DNA of 35,589 bases. It comes from Candidatus Aminicenantes bacterium UBA4820 (GTDB taxonomy: Bacteria; Acidobacteriota; UBA4820). Each line of letters opens with the position of its first letter. The stretch's first letter is position 1. The notes under the pieces were generated by a model. The model was not told the DNA's origin, did no database searches, and was given only the letters and a program-made list of their open reading frames with translations. Position numbers and translations under genes: made by a program. The stretch lies in assembly GCA_002402325.1 (NCBI GenBank), contig DHFQ01000162.1:1-35589 (forward strand), in the 5' to 3' direction. This document shows, piece after piece, positions 1 to 8,126 of the stretch.

Positions 1-624
1 TACGACTTTGCCAAAATTGTTGTAGAATAAAACCAATTCTTCTGTAGCGTCCTGCAACCTTTCTTTAAATTGCTTTGGGCAGTAAATTATTGCAAAAATG
101 TTTTGACTTGAAAAATCAATTTTTGTTTTTAAACTGTCTTTAACAGGAGAGGCAATCGGTTCATCATCTTTTGTTGCTATAAGAAGAAGGTCTTCAACCA
201 AAAGAATCTGTCCGGAATTGTTAAAAATATAACTCTCACCCTTTTTCCCTCTTCTTAAAATAAAAATTTCACTTTTTGCTTTTTCAATATCAATTAAAGA
301 GATGGGCAACATTGACTTTAACGAGACAAAATTCAAAAAATCAACAAAATTGTTTATAGATGGAAATTCTCCCCTTAAATATGATTCAAAAAGGTATTCA
401 CTTGATGGTTTTCCCCTTCCAGAAGGTTTATACTTTCCAAATCTTAAAATGTCCCTTACAACTTTTTTTGTTATCTCATCATTTTTTATCTTCTCAATTT
501 CTCCCTCAATTCCATCATAAATCTTTCTTTTTTGATCACCGCTCGTCTCTTCAACCTTACAATTTTCAACGAGAATATAAGAAACCTCAACATTATCAAC
601 TTTATTTTCAATCCTTTTTTCCAA
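1..624 (-). CDS. B3/B4 tRNA-binding-domain protein (partial, 3' end outside window)
   Basis: The minus strand is open from a TTG at 624 to the window edge, giving about 208 residues of a truncated gene. The translation contains a KPSGRGKPSSEYLF segment, then FPSINNFVDFLNFVSLKS, LPISLIDIEKA, a GESYIFNNSGQ turn and ASPVKDSLKTK. This series is typical of the stand-alone B3/B4 domain, which is related to the B3/B4 region of the PheRS beta subunit and implicated in tRNA or aminoacyl-tRNA recognition. The TTG start has a GAGGAG Shine-Dalgarno at 630-635, 5 nt away, and overlaps the 3' end of rsmB by 17 nt, which suggests translational coupling. The family call is fairly secure. The cellular role (possibly aminoacyl-tRNA quality control) is inference. 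Confidence 0.8.
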   Translation of the reverse strand, partial: MEKRIENKVDNVEVSYILVENCKVEETSGDQKRKIYDGIEGEIEKIKNDEITKKVVRDILRFGKYKPSGRGKPSSEYLFESYLRGEFPSINNFVDFLNFVSLKSMLPISLIDIEKAKSEIFILRRGKKGESYIFNNSGQILLVEDLLLIATKDDEPIASPVKDSLKTKIDFSSQNIFAIIYCPKQFKERLQDATEELVLFYNNFGKVV

Positions 625-1996
625 TTTTTCTCCTCAAAAGCGAAATAAAAAAGGCATCGCCTTTATGTTGATAGGGTTTAACCATTAGCGTTCCTTTATC
701 AATCAGGTCAAAAACATCTTTAAATTTTTTATCAATTTCAAGTTTTGCCTTTTCAAAATCTTTATTCTCTTTTAAAAAATTTTCAATCACATCTAAAGTC
801 TCCTCCTTTTCAATTGAACAAACGGAGTAAAGTAAAAATCCACCCTTTTCAACGCATTTTGCAACACTAAGTAGCATTTCAAGTTGTCTTTTTGACTCTT
901 TCTTGATTCTCTCTTCATCAATCTGCCACCTTATTTCGGGATTTTTTTTCAAAGTTCCGAGTGATGTGCAGGGCGCATCAAGAAGAACAGAATAAAATTT
1001 GTCTTTAAATGGTAAGGAGTTTAAAATGTCGCCATAAACGAGAAAGACATTGTTAAGATTGTATCTAACTTTATTTTCAATAAGTCTCTTTACTCTCCAT
1101 TTTGAGAAATCTGATGAGATTAAAAATGAGTTTTTCTTAAGATTTTTTGAAATAACTATTGTTTTTGTTCCAGGTGCGGCACAAGGGTCCAAAGAAAAGG
1201 AGTTTTCTTTTAAAGGAAGTGATTTTGCCGGAAGTTGTGATGCTGGGTCGCACACATAAAAAACTCCCTTTTCAAAGCATTCACTTTTTGTTATATCCCT
1301 TCCCTTAACGAAGTATGTAAGTTCAAATAGGTCATTTTCTTCAAGTTGAAACTTTTCCCTTTCAAGAATCCGCTTTGAATTAAGATAATCCTCCATTGTA
1401 AAAAAGAGTATTGAAGTAGGAGATTCTTTGTTAAATGAATCAAGAATTTTCTCACTTTCAACATCACCAAATCTTTTTAGATACCTTTTTACAAGCCACA
1501 AAGGCATTCCATATTTGTATGAAAGGCTTTCCTCGTAAGGCTTTTTGTAATGAATCTGCAAAATCTCCTCTTTATTCAAAGAAATTTTTCTCAAAATTGT
1601 ATTTACAACTCCTGTCAAAGCATCCTTTTTTAGAATTTTTGCCGAATTAACACACTCATTTACTGCAGCAAAGGCAGGAATCCTATCAAGAAAAAGAATT
1701 TGATAAGAGCCAACCCTCATTATTGAAAGGCCAATTTTGTCAAACTCTTTTATCTCATTCTTTAGAAAAAGGTCGATTGAAAAATCAATTATGGGAAGAT
1801 TTCTTAAAACTCCGTAACAAATCTCCTTCAAAAGTGCCCTGTCCCTCTCATCCTTAAAAAGTTCTGCCTTCTTATCAACACACTCTTTCAATTTTTTACC
1901 AGATGAGAGAACTTCATCAATAACTTGAGACGCTATTGCTCTAACATTTTGTTTTTTAATCTCTTCAGATTTTTTCTGCTCTGTCTCCCTTTTCAA
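608..1996 (-). CDS. rsmB: 16S rRNA (cytosine-C5)-methyltransferase RsmB
   Basis: This 462-residue protein has the two-part RsmB architecture. An N-terminal NusB-like helical domain spans about 15-145, and a C-terminal SAM-dependent RNA m5C methyltransferase follows. Visible methyltransferase motifs are the SAM loop DPCAAPGTKT (270-279), motif IV LLDAPCTSLGTL with Cys343, and motif VI LYSVCSIEKEE with Cys393. In this family the motif VI cysteine is the nucleophile and the motif IV cysteine aids product release. The expected substrate is C967 (E. coli numbering) of 16S rRNA in the cytoplasm. Translation likely starts at a TTG at 1996 preceded by AAAGGA at 2004-2009, and it overlaps fmt by 32 nt. 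The fmt-rsmB pairing is common in bacteria and supports the assignment. Confidence 0.95.
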   Translation of the reverse strand: MKRETEQKKSEEIKKQNVRAIASQVIDEVLSSGKKLKECVDKKAELFKDERDRALLKEICYGVLRNLPIIDFSIDLFLKNEIKEFDKIGLSIMRVGSYQILFLDRIPAFAAVNECVNSAKILKKDALTGVVNTILRKISLNKEEILQIHYKKPYEESLSYKYGMPLWLVKRYLKRFGDVESEKILDSFNKESPTSILFFTMEDYLNSKRILEREKFQLEENDLFELTYFVKGRDITKSECFEKGVFYVCDPASQLPAKSLPLKENSFSLDPCAAPGTKTIVISKNLKKNSFLISSDFSKWRVKRLIENKVRYNLNNVFLVYGDILNSLPFKDKFYSVLLDAPCTSLGTLKKNPEIRWQIDEERIKKESKRQLEMLLSVAKCVEKGGFLLYSVCSIEKEETLDVIENFLKENKDFEKAKLEIDKKFKDVFDLIDKGTLMVKPYQHKGDAFFISLLRRKIGKKD

Positions 1997-2915
1997 CTTT
2001 AAATCCTTTCAGAAATTCTTTATAATTTAAAACCCTTTTACCTTCTCTTTGAACAAGTGTAAAAATTATTGTTGAATTGTTTGAACATAAGAAGCAGAGT
2101 TTATCAGATGAAAGAGAGACTCCCCTTTCACCAATTTCACTTTTTTCACCAACTTCTGCCTCTATTACATTTATTCGGACACCTTTTAAATAAAAATAGC
2201 ACTTGGGCCATGGGTAAAATGCCCTTACCTTTCTTTCTATGAATGATGCGTCTTCATTAAAGTTTATAAAGCCGTCTTCTTTCTTTATTCTTCCTGCATA
2301 ACTTGCCTCTCCCTCTTGCTCCTTCTCTTTTAACTCCCCATTATAAATTTTCAAGAGAAGATCAGGAAAAATTTCTTTTGCCAGTTTTGCAAGTTTTAAA
2401 GTAAGAGTTTCACCCGTCTCCTTTTTATCTATTTCTATTTCTTTGCTTTTGAAGTAGTAAGGACCGGTATCAACTCCTTTGTCCATTTTTATTACTGTTA
2501 TTCCCGTGCTTTTATCGCCGTAAAGGATAGAATGTTGAATTGGTGATGCTCCTCTCCACCTTGGAAGAAGCGAGGCGTGAATGTTAACCGGTGCAACGGC
2601 GGGAATATTCAAAATCTCTTCTGGCAAAATTTTTCCATAGGCTGCAACCACAAGGAAATCGGGAGAATACCCTTTTAAAATTTCAATAACTTTTTCATCT
2701 TTTAATTTGTGAGGAGAATAGACTGGGATTGAATGCTCCTTTGCCTTTTTTTTTACCTCAGTTTCAATTATCTTGTGCCCTCTTAATTGAGCCTTGTCCT
2801 CCTGAGTAAAAACAGCAACGGGAACTATCTTTTTATCAATAAGTCCCTCAAGAATTTCTGAAGCAAAAAATGGAGACCCCATAAAAACTATTTTTGGGGG
2901 TAGGGGTCTTTCCAT
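1965..2915 (-). CDS. fmt: Methionyl-tRNA formyltransferase
   Basis: This cytoplasmic enzyme formylates initiator Met-tRNA using 10-formyl-THF. The 316-residue length is typical. The N-terminal formyltransferase fold begins with KIVFMGSPFFASE. It carries the catalytic triad seen in the family: Asn111 and His113 in VNIHASLLPRWRGASP and Asp149 in MDKGVDTG. The C-terminal OB-like tRNA-binding domain occupies roughly 205-310. The ATG at 2915 has a strong AAGGAAGG Shine-Dalgarno just upstream, located inside the end of def. The gene overlaps def by 28 nt and rsmB by 32 nt, so def-fmt-rsmB is almost certainly co-transcribed and translationally coupled, which matches the functional link between formylation and deformylation. 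Confidence 0.97.
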   Translation of the reverse strand: MERPLPPKIVFMGSPFFASEILEGLIDKKIVPVAVFTQEDKAQLRGHKIIETEVKKKAKEHSIPVYSPHKLKDEKVIEILKGYSPDFLVVAAYGKILPEEILNIPAVAPVNIHASLLPRWRGASPIQHSILYGDKSTGITVIKMDKGVDTGPYYFKSKEIEIDKKETGETLTLKLAKLAKEIFPDLLLKIYNGELKEKEQEGEASYAGRIKKEDGFINFNEDASFIERKVRAFYPWPKCYFYLKGVRINVIEAEVGEKSEIGERGVSLSSDKLCFLCSNNSTIIFTLVQREGKRVLNYKEFLKGFKVEKGDRAEKI

Positions 2916-3421
2916 AATCCTTCCTTGATCATCTTCTTGATTTTTCTTTTTGCCAGTTCCTTCTTAATTGGTGAAAGGTGGTCAATCATCAAGACTCCAT
3001 CAAGATGATCCATTTCGTGGCACAAAGCCTTCGAAAAAAAGTCTTCACCCTCCTCTTCAAACAACTTTCCCTCTCTATTAAAAGCGCGTATCTTGATCTT
3101 TTTAGGCCTTTTGACTTCAACAAAAATTTGGGGGAAAGAGAGACATCCCTCCGATTCTAATCTTTCGCCTTCTTTAGAGACCAATTCGGGGTTTACATAA
3201 ACCCTTATATCCTCCTTTTCTTGAAGCGCCCCTAAATCAACGACTAATATTCTTAAAGGAACTCCAACCTGATTCCCTGCAAGCCCTGCACCATTCGCAC
3301 TTTTCATCGTTTCAATCATATCATCTACAAGTTTATTAAACTCGTCATCAAATTTTTCAACCTCTTTTGCCCTCTCCCTTAAAACTTCAGAGGGGTAAAG
3401 TTCAATCTTTCTAATTGCCAT
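2888..3421 (-). CDS. def: Peptide deformylase
   Basis: This 177-residue metalloenzyme removes the N-formyl group from nascent proteins. The three family motifs are present. Motif 1 is GAGLAGNQVGVP (44-55, Gln51), motif 2 is EGCLSFP (91-97) with metal ligand Cys93, and motif 3 is HEMDHLDG (135-142) with ligands His135 and His139 and catalytic Glu136. Motif 1 has glycine where the consensus G-x-G-L-A-A-x-Q normally has the second alanine, a mild variant. The ATG at 3421 follows directly on the TAG of the upstream TPR/cNMP gene with no gap, so expression is coupled. The lysine-rich C-terminal extension (about 150-177) is typical of many type 1 deformylases. Confidence 0.97.
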   Translation of the reverse strand: MAIRKIELYPSEVLRERAKEVEKFDDEFNKLVDDMIETMKSANGAGLAGNQVGVPLRILVVDLGALQEKEDIRVYVNPELVSKEGERLESEGCLSFPQIFVEVKRPKKIKIRAFNREGKLFEEEGEDFFSKALCHEMDHLDGVLMIDHLSPIKKELAKRKIKKMIKEGLWKDPYPQK

Positions 3422-4222
3422 CTACTTTTCTTCCTTCAATCTTGAAATCAGGTCAAAAACCCTTTTTTCTATAATATTATCAAGAGTCTCCAAAAGTTGC
3501 GGATAGGGACTAAAAATTTCTTTAGCCTTTAAGCCGCTTAATTCAGCAACTCTCGAATTACTTTTTGCAATAACCGTTGCGGTTCTTTTCACTCCCTTTA
3601 AAAAGGAGACTTCACCAATCACTTCTCCTCTTTTTAAAAGTCCAATCTCTTTGAGTTCACCAAAATCTTTTGAAAAAACCTTCATTTCTCCTTCAAGAAG
3701 AATGTAAAGAGAATTGCCTTCTTCTCCCTCTTTTATCAATGTTTCACCCTCTTTTATCTCTTTTAACTCAAAGGCAGATGCAATTTTGTTCAAGGCGTTT
3801 TCACCAATTGGGAATATTTCTTTCAATAGAGTTTTTAATTTCTCCTGCTCTTCTGTAAGTTTTATCTCTTCTACCTCAATGTCAAAAGAGAAGGAGTCTT
3901 CCTCGCTTTGCTTTTCCTCAAGATTTTTCAGTTTTTCTTTAACCTCAATGTTTTCTGGAGAGATTTTGAGAGCCTTCTTTAAAATCGCAAAACCTCTATT
4001 TTTATCCCCGCTCTTGATGTATTCGTTTGCTACCTCAAGATAAGTTTCTGTCGCTTTTTCAATCTCTTTATTCCCTTCATAACATTCGCCTAATTTTATC
4101 TTTAAGTTGAAATCCAGTGGATTTTTCTTCAATTTGTATTCTATTAACTTTATAGCCTTTTTAAATTCACCCTTTTGCATAAGGATTAAAGGGTCTTCAT
4201 CTTTTTTTGAAAATAGAGCCAT
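3422..4222 (-). CDS. TPR plus cyclic-nucleotide-binding domain protein
   Basis: This 266-residue protein is probably soluble because it has no signal peptide or membrane segment. Residues about 10-105 form TPR-like helical pairs (GEFKKAIKLIEYKLKKNP, then KNRGFAILKKALKISPEN). A short acidic linker follows, and residues about 130-255 form a Crp-type cNMP-binding beta roll. The phosphate-binding cassette is visible as GEVIGEVSFLKGVKRTATV, with the Glu and Arg expected for binding a cyclic nucleotide. There is no HTH after the cNMP fold, so this is not a Crp-like transcription factor. It more likely acts through protein contacts made by the TPRs. It sits 11 nt downstream of the AI-2E-type gene and abuts def. 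The partner and ligand are unknown. Confidence 0.85.
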   Translation of the reverse strand: MALFSKKDEDPLILMQKGEFKKAIKLIEYKLKKNPLDFNLKIKLGECYEGNKEIEKATETYLEVANEYIKSGDKNRGFAILKKALKISPENIEVKEKLKNLEEKQSEEDSFSFDIEVEEIKLTEEQEKLKTLLKEIFPIGENALNKIASAFELKEIKEGETLIKEGEEGNSLYILLEGEMKVFSKDFGELKEIGLLKRGEVIGEVSFLKGVKRTATVIAKSNSRVAELSGLKAKEIFSPYPQLLETLDNIIEKRVFDLISRLKEEK

Positions 4223-4233
4223 TTTTCCTCCCC

Positions 4234-5319
4234 CTAACTACTTTCTATTTTTTCTTCCTGCACCGATTTACCCACAACAACCTCTTCTTTGTAAATCCTT
4301 AACATTTCAACAAATAAAGAAAGGATCACAGGACCTAAAATTATTCCCAGAAAGCCGAGTGTTATGAGTCCGCCAAGAACTCCCAGAACTATTATTGGAA
4401 GGCTTATCTTTGATTTTCCGCTAATGTAAAGGGGTCTTATCACATTATCAACCAAAGAGACGAGTGTAAGACACCAGATTGTAAGAAAAATTGCCTTTCC
4501 ATACTGCCCTGTAAAAAGAAGATATAGAGAAGCAGGAACCCAGACAATTGCCGTTCCTACCATAGGGATAAATGCGCACAAAGCCATTATTGCCCCATAA
4601 AATACAGCCGCTTTAATTCCTACAATAAAGAAGCCAATTCCACCAAGCAACCCCTGAGCAAGGCATGCTAAAACTATACCATATAAAACCGCACCAATAA
4701 TTTTTTTCAATAGTTCCACAATTTTCTTTTTATCCTGCTCCTTTAAAGGGACTATTTCCCACATTGAATTAACAATTGTTTCCCCATCTCTGAACGCAAA
4801 AAAAAGTATTAAAATGGTCATAAAGAATTGAAATAGTGCAGAGAAGAGATTGACTGTCAATTTTTTTGTTGAAAAGGCAAGAACATTACCTGTCCCTTTG
4901 AGCAATGTCAATCCAAATGAGTGAAAATCCTCTTTGTTTAAGTAGGGCTTTAATTTCTCAATTATATTGGAAACTTCAGGGTTTGACTGAATGGTAGTCA
5001 AAATTGGAATTTCACCTTTTTGAATGCTATCTTCAAGGTAGGACAAGACATTGTAAGCTTGCCCCGCAAAAATTATCGCCAGGATGAAAAGGGGTATTGC
5101 AATAACAATAAAAACAACGGTGGTGGATAAAAAAGATGAAATATTTTTCTTCCCTTTTGTCAATTTTAAAAACCATTTATAAACAGGATGTGTCGCCATA
5201 GCAAGGACAATCGCCCAAACAATTGCACCCAAAAATGGTGAAAGAAGATAGATAATGAGGTACAAAGCAAAGATGATTGATGTAAATGTGAGTAAAGTAT
5301 AAAGTAGTTTTTTATCCAT
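4234..5319 (-). CDS. AI-2E/PerM family polytopic membrane protein
   Basis: This 361-residue protein of the inner membrane has about eight hydrophobic segments in the arrangement of the AI-2E transporter (PerM/YtvI/TqsA) family. Two or three helices at the N-terminus are followed by a long soluble segment (about 95-150), then a C-terminal cluster of helices. A signature-like stretch LGGIGFFIVGIKAAVFYG is followed by FIPMVGTAIVWVPASLYLL and the late DNVIRPLYISGK, which is characteristic of the family. Substrates for the family vary (autoinducer-2, Na+/H+ exchange) and cannot be read from sequence. The ATG overlaps the stop of the upstream gene by one base (TGATG), indicating coupling. The last 20 residues are a charged cytoplasmic tail. 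Confidence 0.9.
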   Translation of the reverse strand: MDKKLLYTLLTFTSIIFALYLIIYLLSPFLGAIVWAIVLAMATHPVYKWFLKLTKGKKNISSFLSTTVVFIVIAIPLFILAIIFAGQAYNVLSYLEDSIQKGEIPILTTIQSNPEVSNIIEKLKPYLNKEDFHSFGLTLLKGTGNVLAFSTKKLTVNLFSALFQFFMTILILFFAFRDGETIVNSMWEIVPLKEQDKKKIVELLKKIIGAVLYGIVLACLAQGLLGGIGFFIVGIKAAVFYGAIMALCAFIPMVGTAIVWVPASLYLLFTGQYGKAIFLTIWCLTLVSLVDNVIRPLYISGKSKISLPIIVLGVLGGLITLGFLGIILGPVILSLFVEMLRIYKEEVVVGKSVQEEKIESS

Positions 5320-6725
5320 CAGTTCACTTGATAGATTGGCTCAACTGTGAGAGTCCTTTTTGTGTAATCCCATATTAAAGTTGCTTTTTCAATTGTCATT
5401 TCCCAATGTGCTCCCTTTGCCTCAACCTTTCCCGTTACAGGAGGTGAGTCCTTTGCAAGTTCTATCCCCTTCCCATCAAGGGTTATAAATGGTATTTCAT
5501 CCTTTTTAAAGCCAACCGTAACAGAGTTTTTTAATTCCACTACTATTGGTCTTGATGAAGCAAAATTAAAAAATGGTGTGCCACTCAATTTGAAATATTT
5601 TGTAAAAATCATTTTTGAAGGTGTAAGATAGATAATTCCATCTGGTTCATACCTGTTTGACCAGTTAAATTTCGTTTTTGTTTTCTCCACTATTTCATCT
5701 ATTTTTACAACTATTACGACACCGTCAGCATTTTGAATTGAAGAAAGCAAATTATTTCTTTGCTCCTCTATTTCTTTGACTTTGGCTGTTTCTTCACTCC
5801 TTATTGCATCAATATTTATAAAAGATGATGTCTCTTTTGAAACGCCTTCTGTGTAAAACTTCAGAACAGGTAAAATGCTATCCCTTGATGATTTCTCAAG
5901 AGCGCCCCTAAAATCAAACTTCATTCTATAAAGCAAATAGATAATAGCAAAGCCTGTATCCCGAAATCTCTCCTCCGCCTTCTCTCCACCTCTGTTATAC
6001 CTTTGAAGTCTTGAAATAGTTTCGGAAAGATAACTTTTCTTTTCTTCATCATTTAAAGAAAAATAGCCTGCAAAGGAGGCAAGTCCGTCAATTAGTTCTC
6101 TTGAATTTTCGACCTCAGAAATTTCCTTTGGCAAGAGAAGTTGTCTTTTCTCTCTAAAAGATAAAAAGGCTGAAAGAAGTGGTTTTATCTCCCCCACTTC
6201 ACTTGAAACAGCCTTAATAAGACACTCGTTTTCACATCTTGAATAAACATTGTTTTCAACATTCAAATCTGGATAGACACCCTTGTTGAAAACACCTTTA
6301 TCGTTGAACCCTCTATACGCTTCAAAAACTTTAAATGCGCTTTCAACAATCTTTGCAGAGGGAAAAGAATTCAACTCTTTACTATCAATGAATGAAGCGA
6401 GTCTATTTTCATAAGGTCTGACGCCCTGATAGAGAGGTTCGCTTCCCAATATTTTTCCATAAGAAATCAGTGTATTTTCAATTTTAGTAAAATTTGATGG
6501 AGGCGGATTGAAATTTAATGCAAGAGCATTTCTTCCCTTTGTTTCATAAATGATAATTGGATATTCCCGTATCCTGAATCCTTGCCAGAGTTTATCATCA
6601 AGTTGTGATGAAGAGGACAAAGCCTTCAAGGAGGCATCATAACTCTTAATCAATTCTGATGGAACTTGAGAAAAACAGGTCAAAAACACAAAACCAAGAA
6701 ATAGAGAAATTAAAACTTTTTTCAT
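5319..6725 (-). CDS. Secreted protein of unknown function
   Basis: This 468-residue protein starts with a clear signal peptide (MKKVLISLFLGFVFLTCFSQ). The cysteine context is not a good lipobox, so it is probably periplasmic or secreted. I do not recognise the family firmly. The layout (WQGFRIREYPIIIY near the start, NPPPSNF, then a helix VESAFKVFEAYRGF and later ELIDGLASFAGYF) recalls large secreted proteins in which the corresponding helix carries an HExxH-type zinc motif. Here the histidines are absent, so if related it would be a non-catalytic version. This is a weak pattern impression only. The C-terminus (about 330-468) looks beta-rich. The start has a near-perfect AGGAGGT Shine-Dalgarno at 6731-6737. 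It is the first gene of the minus-strand operon ending with rsmB. Confidence 0.7.
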   Translation of the reverse strand: MKKVLISLFLGFVFLTCFSQVPSELIKSYDASLKALSSSSQLDDKLWQGFRIREYPIIIYETKGRNALALNFNPPPSNFTKIENTLISYGKILGSEPLYQGVRPYENRLASFIDSKELNSFPSAKIVESAFKVFEAYRGFNDKGVFNKGVYPDLNVENNVYSRCENECLIKAVSSEVGEIKPLLSAFLSFREKRQLLLPKEISEVENSRELIDGLASFAGYFSLNDEEKKSYLSETISRLQRYNRGGEKAEERFRDTGFAIIYLLYRMKFDFRGALEKSSRDSILPVLKFYTEGVSKETSSFINIDAIRSEETAKVKEIEEQRNNLLSSIQNADGVVIVVKIDEIVEKTKTKFNWSNRYEPDGIIYLTPSKMIFTKYFKLSGTPFFNFASSRPIVVELKNSVTVGFKKDEIPFITLDGKGIELAKDSPPVTGKVEAKGAHWEMTIEKATLIWDYTKRTLTVEPIYQVN

Positions 6726-6790
6726 CTCTTACCTCCTAAAAGAGTTATTTTGTAATAAATCATCAAATAATTCAAGTTGCCCTCCTCTGC

Positions 6791-6819
6791 TTGACAACTC
6801 TTTATAAAAAATATATCCT
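6791..6819 (+). promoter_or_regulatory. Sigma70-type promoter for the GAF-like protein gene
   Basis: TTGACA (6791-6796) and TATCCT (6814-6819) are separated by 17 nt. Transcription should start near 6826. That rules out a longer reading frame beginning with the TTG at 6825 and leaves a leader of about 35 nt before the ATG at 6861. Confidence 0.65.
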
Positions 6820-6860
6820 AAAGTTTGGAAATTTGTTTTAAGGAAGGAACGGGTGAAACT

Positions 6861-8126
6861 ATGGAATATAAGACGATTATTGATGAAAAATTGAGAGAGT
6901 TATTTGATGACTTTGCAAAGTCGTTAACGCAATTGAAAATCGAATTATCCAAAATTCCAGATATGATTCCAGAACTTCCAGATTTAGAATCAATTTCAGA
7001 ACAGATTGCCTCATCAATTCCTGAACCCGAACCAGTAATTCAAAAGGAAGAACCTACCGAAAAGGTCATTTTAAAACCTCAAATTAACAATCGCCTTCTC
7101 TATTTTATAGAAAAACTTGAGTATGCCTCAAACCAGAGCGAACTTTTGAAGGAATTGATGGAATTTATGAAAGATTATTCGGAAAGAGGATTTTTGTGCA
7201 TAATAAAAGATTCAAGTGCAAAAGTGTGGAATCACTTTGGTTTTGATGGTTCTGTCGCAGGTAAAAACTTTGATCTTAACAAAGACCCTCTGCTTAGAAG
7301 TTTGATGGCAAACAGGTCAAGACTACTTCTTGATAAAAGTCTTCCAGATTTTATCCCTGTGAAGGAAGAGGTAAAAAGATGCCTCATTGCTCCACTTCTT
7401 CTAAAAGGGAAAGCGGTTGCATTTATTTATGCTGATAGCGGTCAAAAAGGCAAACTTGACCACTATTCAATTGACATTTTAATTAAGAGTGCCTCTTTAA
7501 TGTTAGATTTGCTACCGCTGAGGCAGAAGAGAGATCCACTCCCGCCCACTCTTGAAGAAATAGATATAGTCATTGAAGGCGAAGCAGAAGAGCAAGCAAA
7601 AAGTCAGGAGGAACTTTTTGTAGAATCACAGGATATGAATATTAGACAGGAAGAAGAATTTGAGGAATCTCCAATTGAAAGGACTGCACCATCAAAACCT
7701 CCGGAACTTGAAGAAATAGAAAGAGAAGGATTTGCATCGCCTCCACCTTACACAGCAGTAGAAGAGGTTGAGGAACCACCACAGGAAGCAGAAAGAGAAT
7801 TTGAAGAAGTCCCGGCTGTTGAAATGCCACCGGTTAAGGAAGTTGTTGAAGAAGAACCTGTTCCTCCAGAAGAAAAAAAGGAGCATGAAGGGGCAAAGAG
7901 GTTTGCTAAACTTCTGGTTCAAGAAATCCTCCTTTATCACCCCGAAGAGGTAGAAAAGGGAAGAAAAAACAAAAACTTGATGGCACTTTTGAGAGACGAT
8001 ATAGAAAAGAGTAGAGAAGCCTATGAGCAGAGATACCAGAAACCATCTATTAAGAAAAGAGACTATTTTAGAAAGGCACTCATTCAATATATTTGTGAAG
8101 GGGACGAAACGCTTCTCGGCAATTAG
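6861..8126 (+). CDS. GAF-like domain protein with acidic linker and conserved C-terminal helical domain
   Basis: I chose the ATG at 6861 (421 residues) because it has a GGTGA ribosome site 4 nt upstream and lies downstream of the predicted promoter. Residues about 1-60 are helical. Residues about 75-220 have the alternating helix/strand pattern of a GAF domain (GFLCIIKDSSAKVWNHFG, CLIAPLLLKGKAVAFIYAD). Residues about 225-340 are a Glu/Pro-rich acidic linker. Residues about 345-421 form a compact helical domain (AKRFAKLLVQEILLYHPEEVEKG, then DIEKSREAYEQRY, ending EGDETLLG). I remember this domain from hypothetical proteins of Acidobacteriota and similar phyla, where its function is not known. 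There are no membrane segments, and no kinase, GGDEF or HTH output. It is probably a cytoplasmic sensor or scaffold. It overlaps the transglycosylase gene. Confidence 0.8.
   Translation: MEYKTIIDEKLRELFDDFAKSLTQLKIELSKIPDMIPELPDLESISEQIASSIPEPEPVIQKEEPTEKVILKPQINNRLLYFIEKLEYASNQSELLKELMEFMKDYSERGFLCIIKDSSAKVWNHFGFDGSVAGKNFDLNKDPLLRSLMANRSRLLLDKSLPDFIPVKEEVKRCLIAPLLLKGKAVAFIYADSGQKGKLDHYSIDILIKSASLMLDLLPLRQKRDPLPPTLEEIDIVIEGEAEEQAKSQEELFVESQDMNIRQEEEFEESPIERTAPSKPPELEEIEREGFASPPPYTAVEEVEEPPQEAEREFEEVPAVEMPPVKEVVEEEPVPPEEKKEHEGAKRFAKLLVQEILLYHPEEVEKGRKNKNLMALLRDDIEKSREAYEQRYQKPSIKKRDYFRKALIQYICEGDETLLGN

Noticed and set aside
6726..6790. Minus-strand promoter for the operon starting at 6725
   Set aside because: TTGTCA and TTGAAT are possible -35 elements, but no acceptable -10 falls at normal spacing. 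A promoter must exist but I cannot place it.
7692..8087. Minus-strand 131-codon open frame
   Set aside because: It is antisense to the acidic linker and C-terminal domain of the GAF-like protein, with Phe-rich composition expected from the opposite strand of Glu/Lys codons. No ribosome site.
8023..8094. Longer transglycosylase starting with ATG at 8023
   Set aside because: It would overlap the preceding gene by 104 nt and place about 30 polar residues before the signal peptide core.
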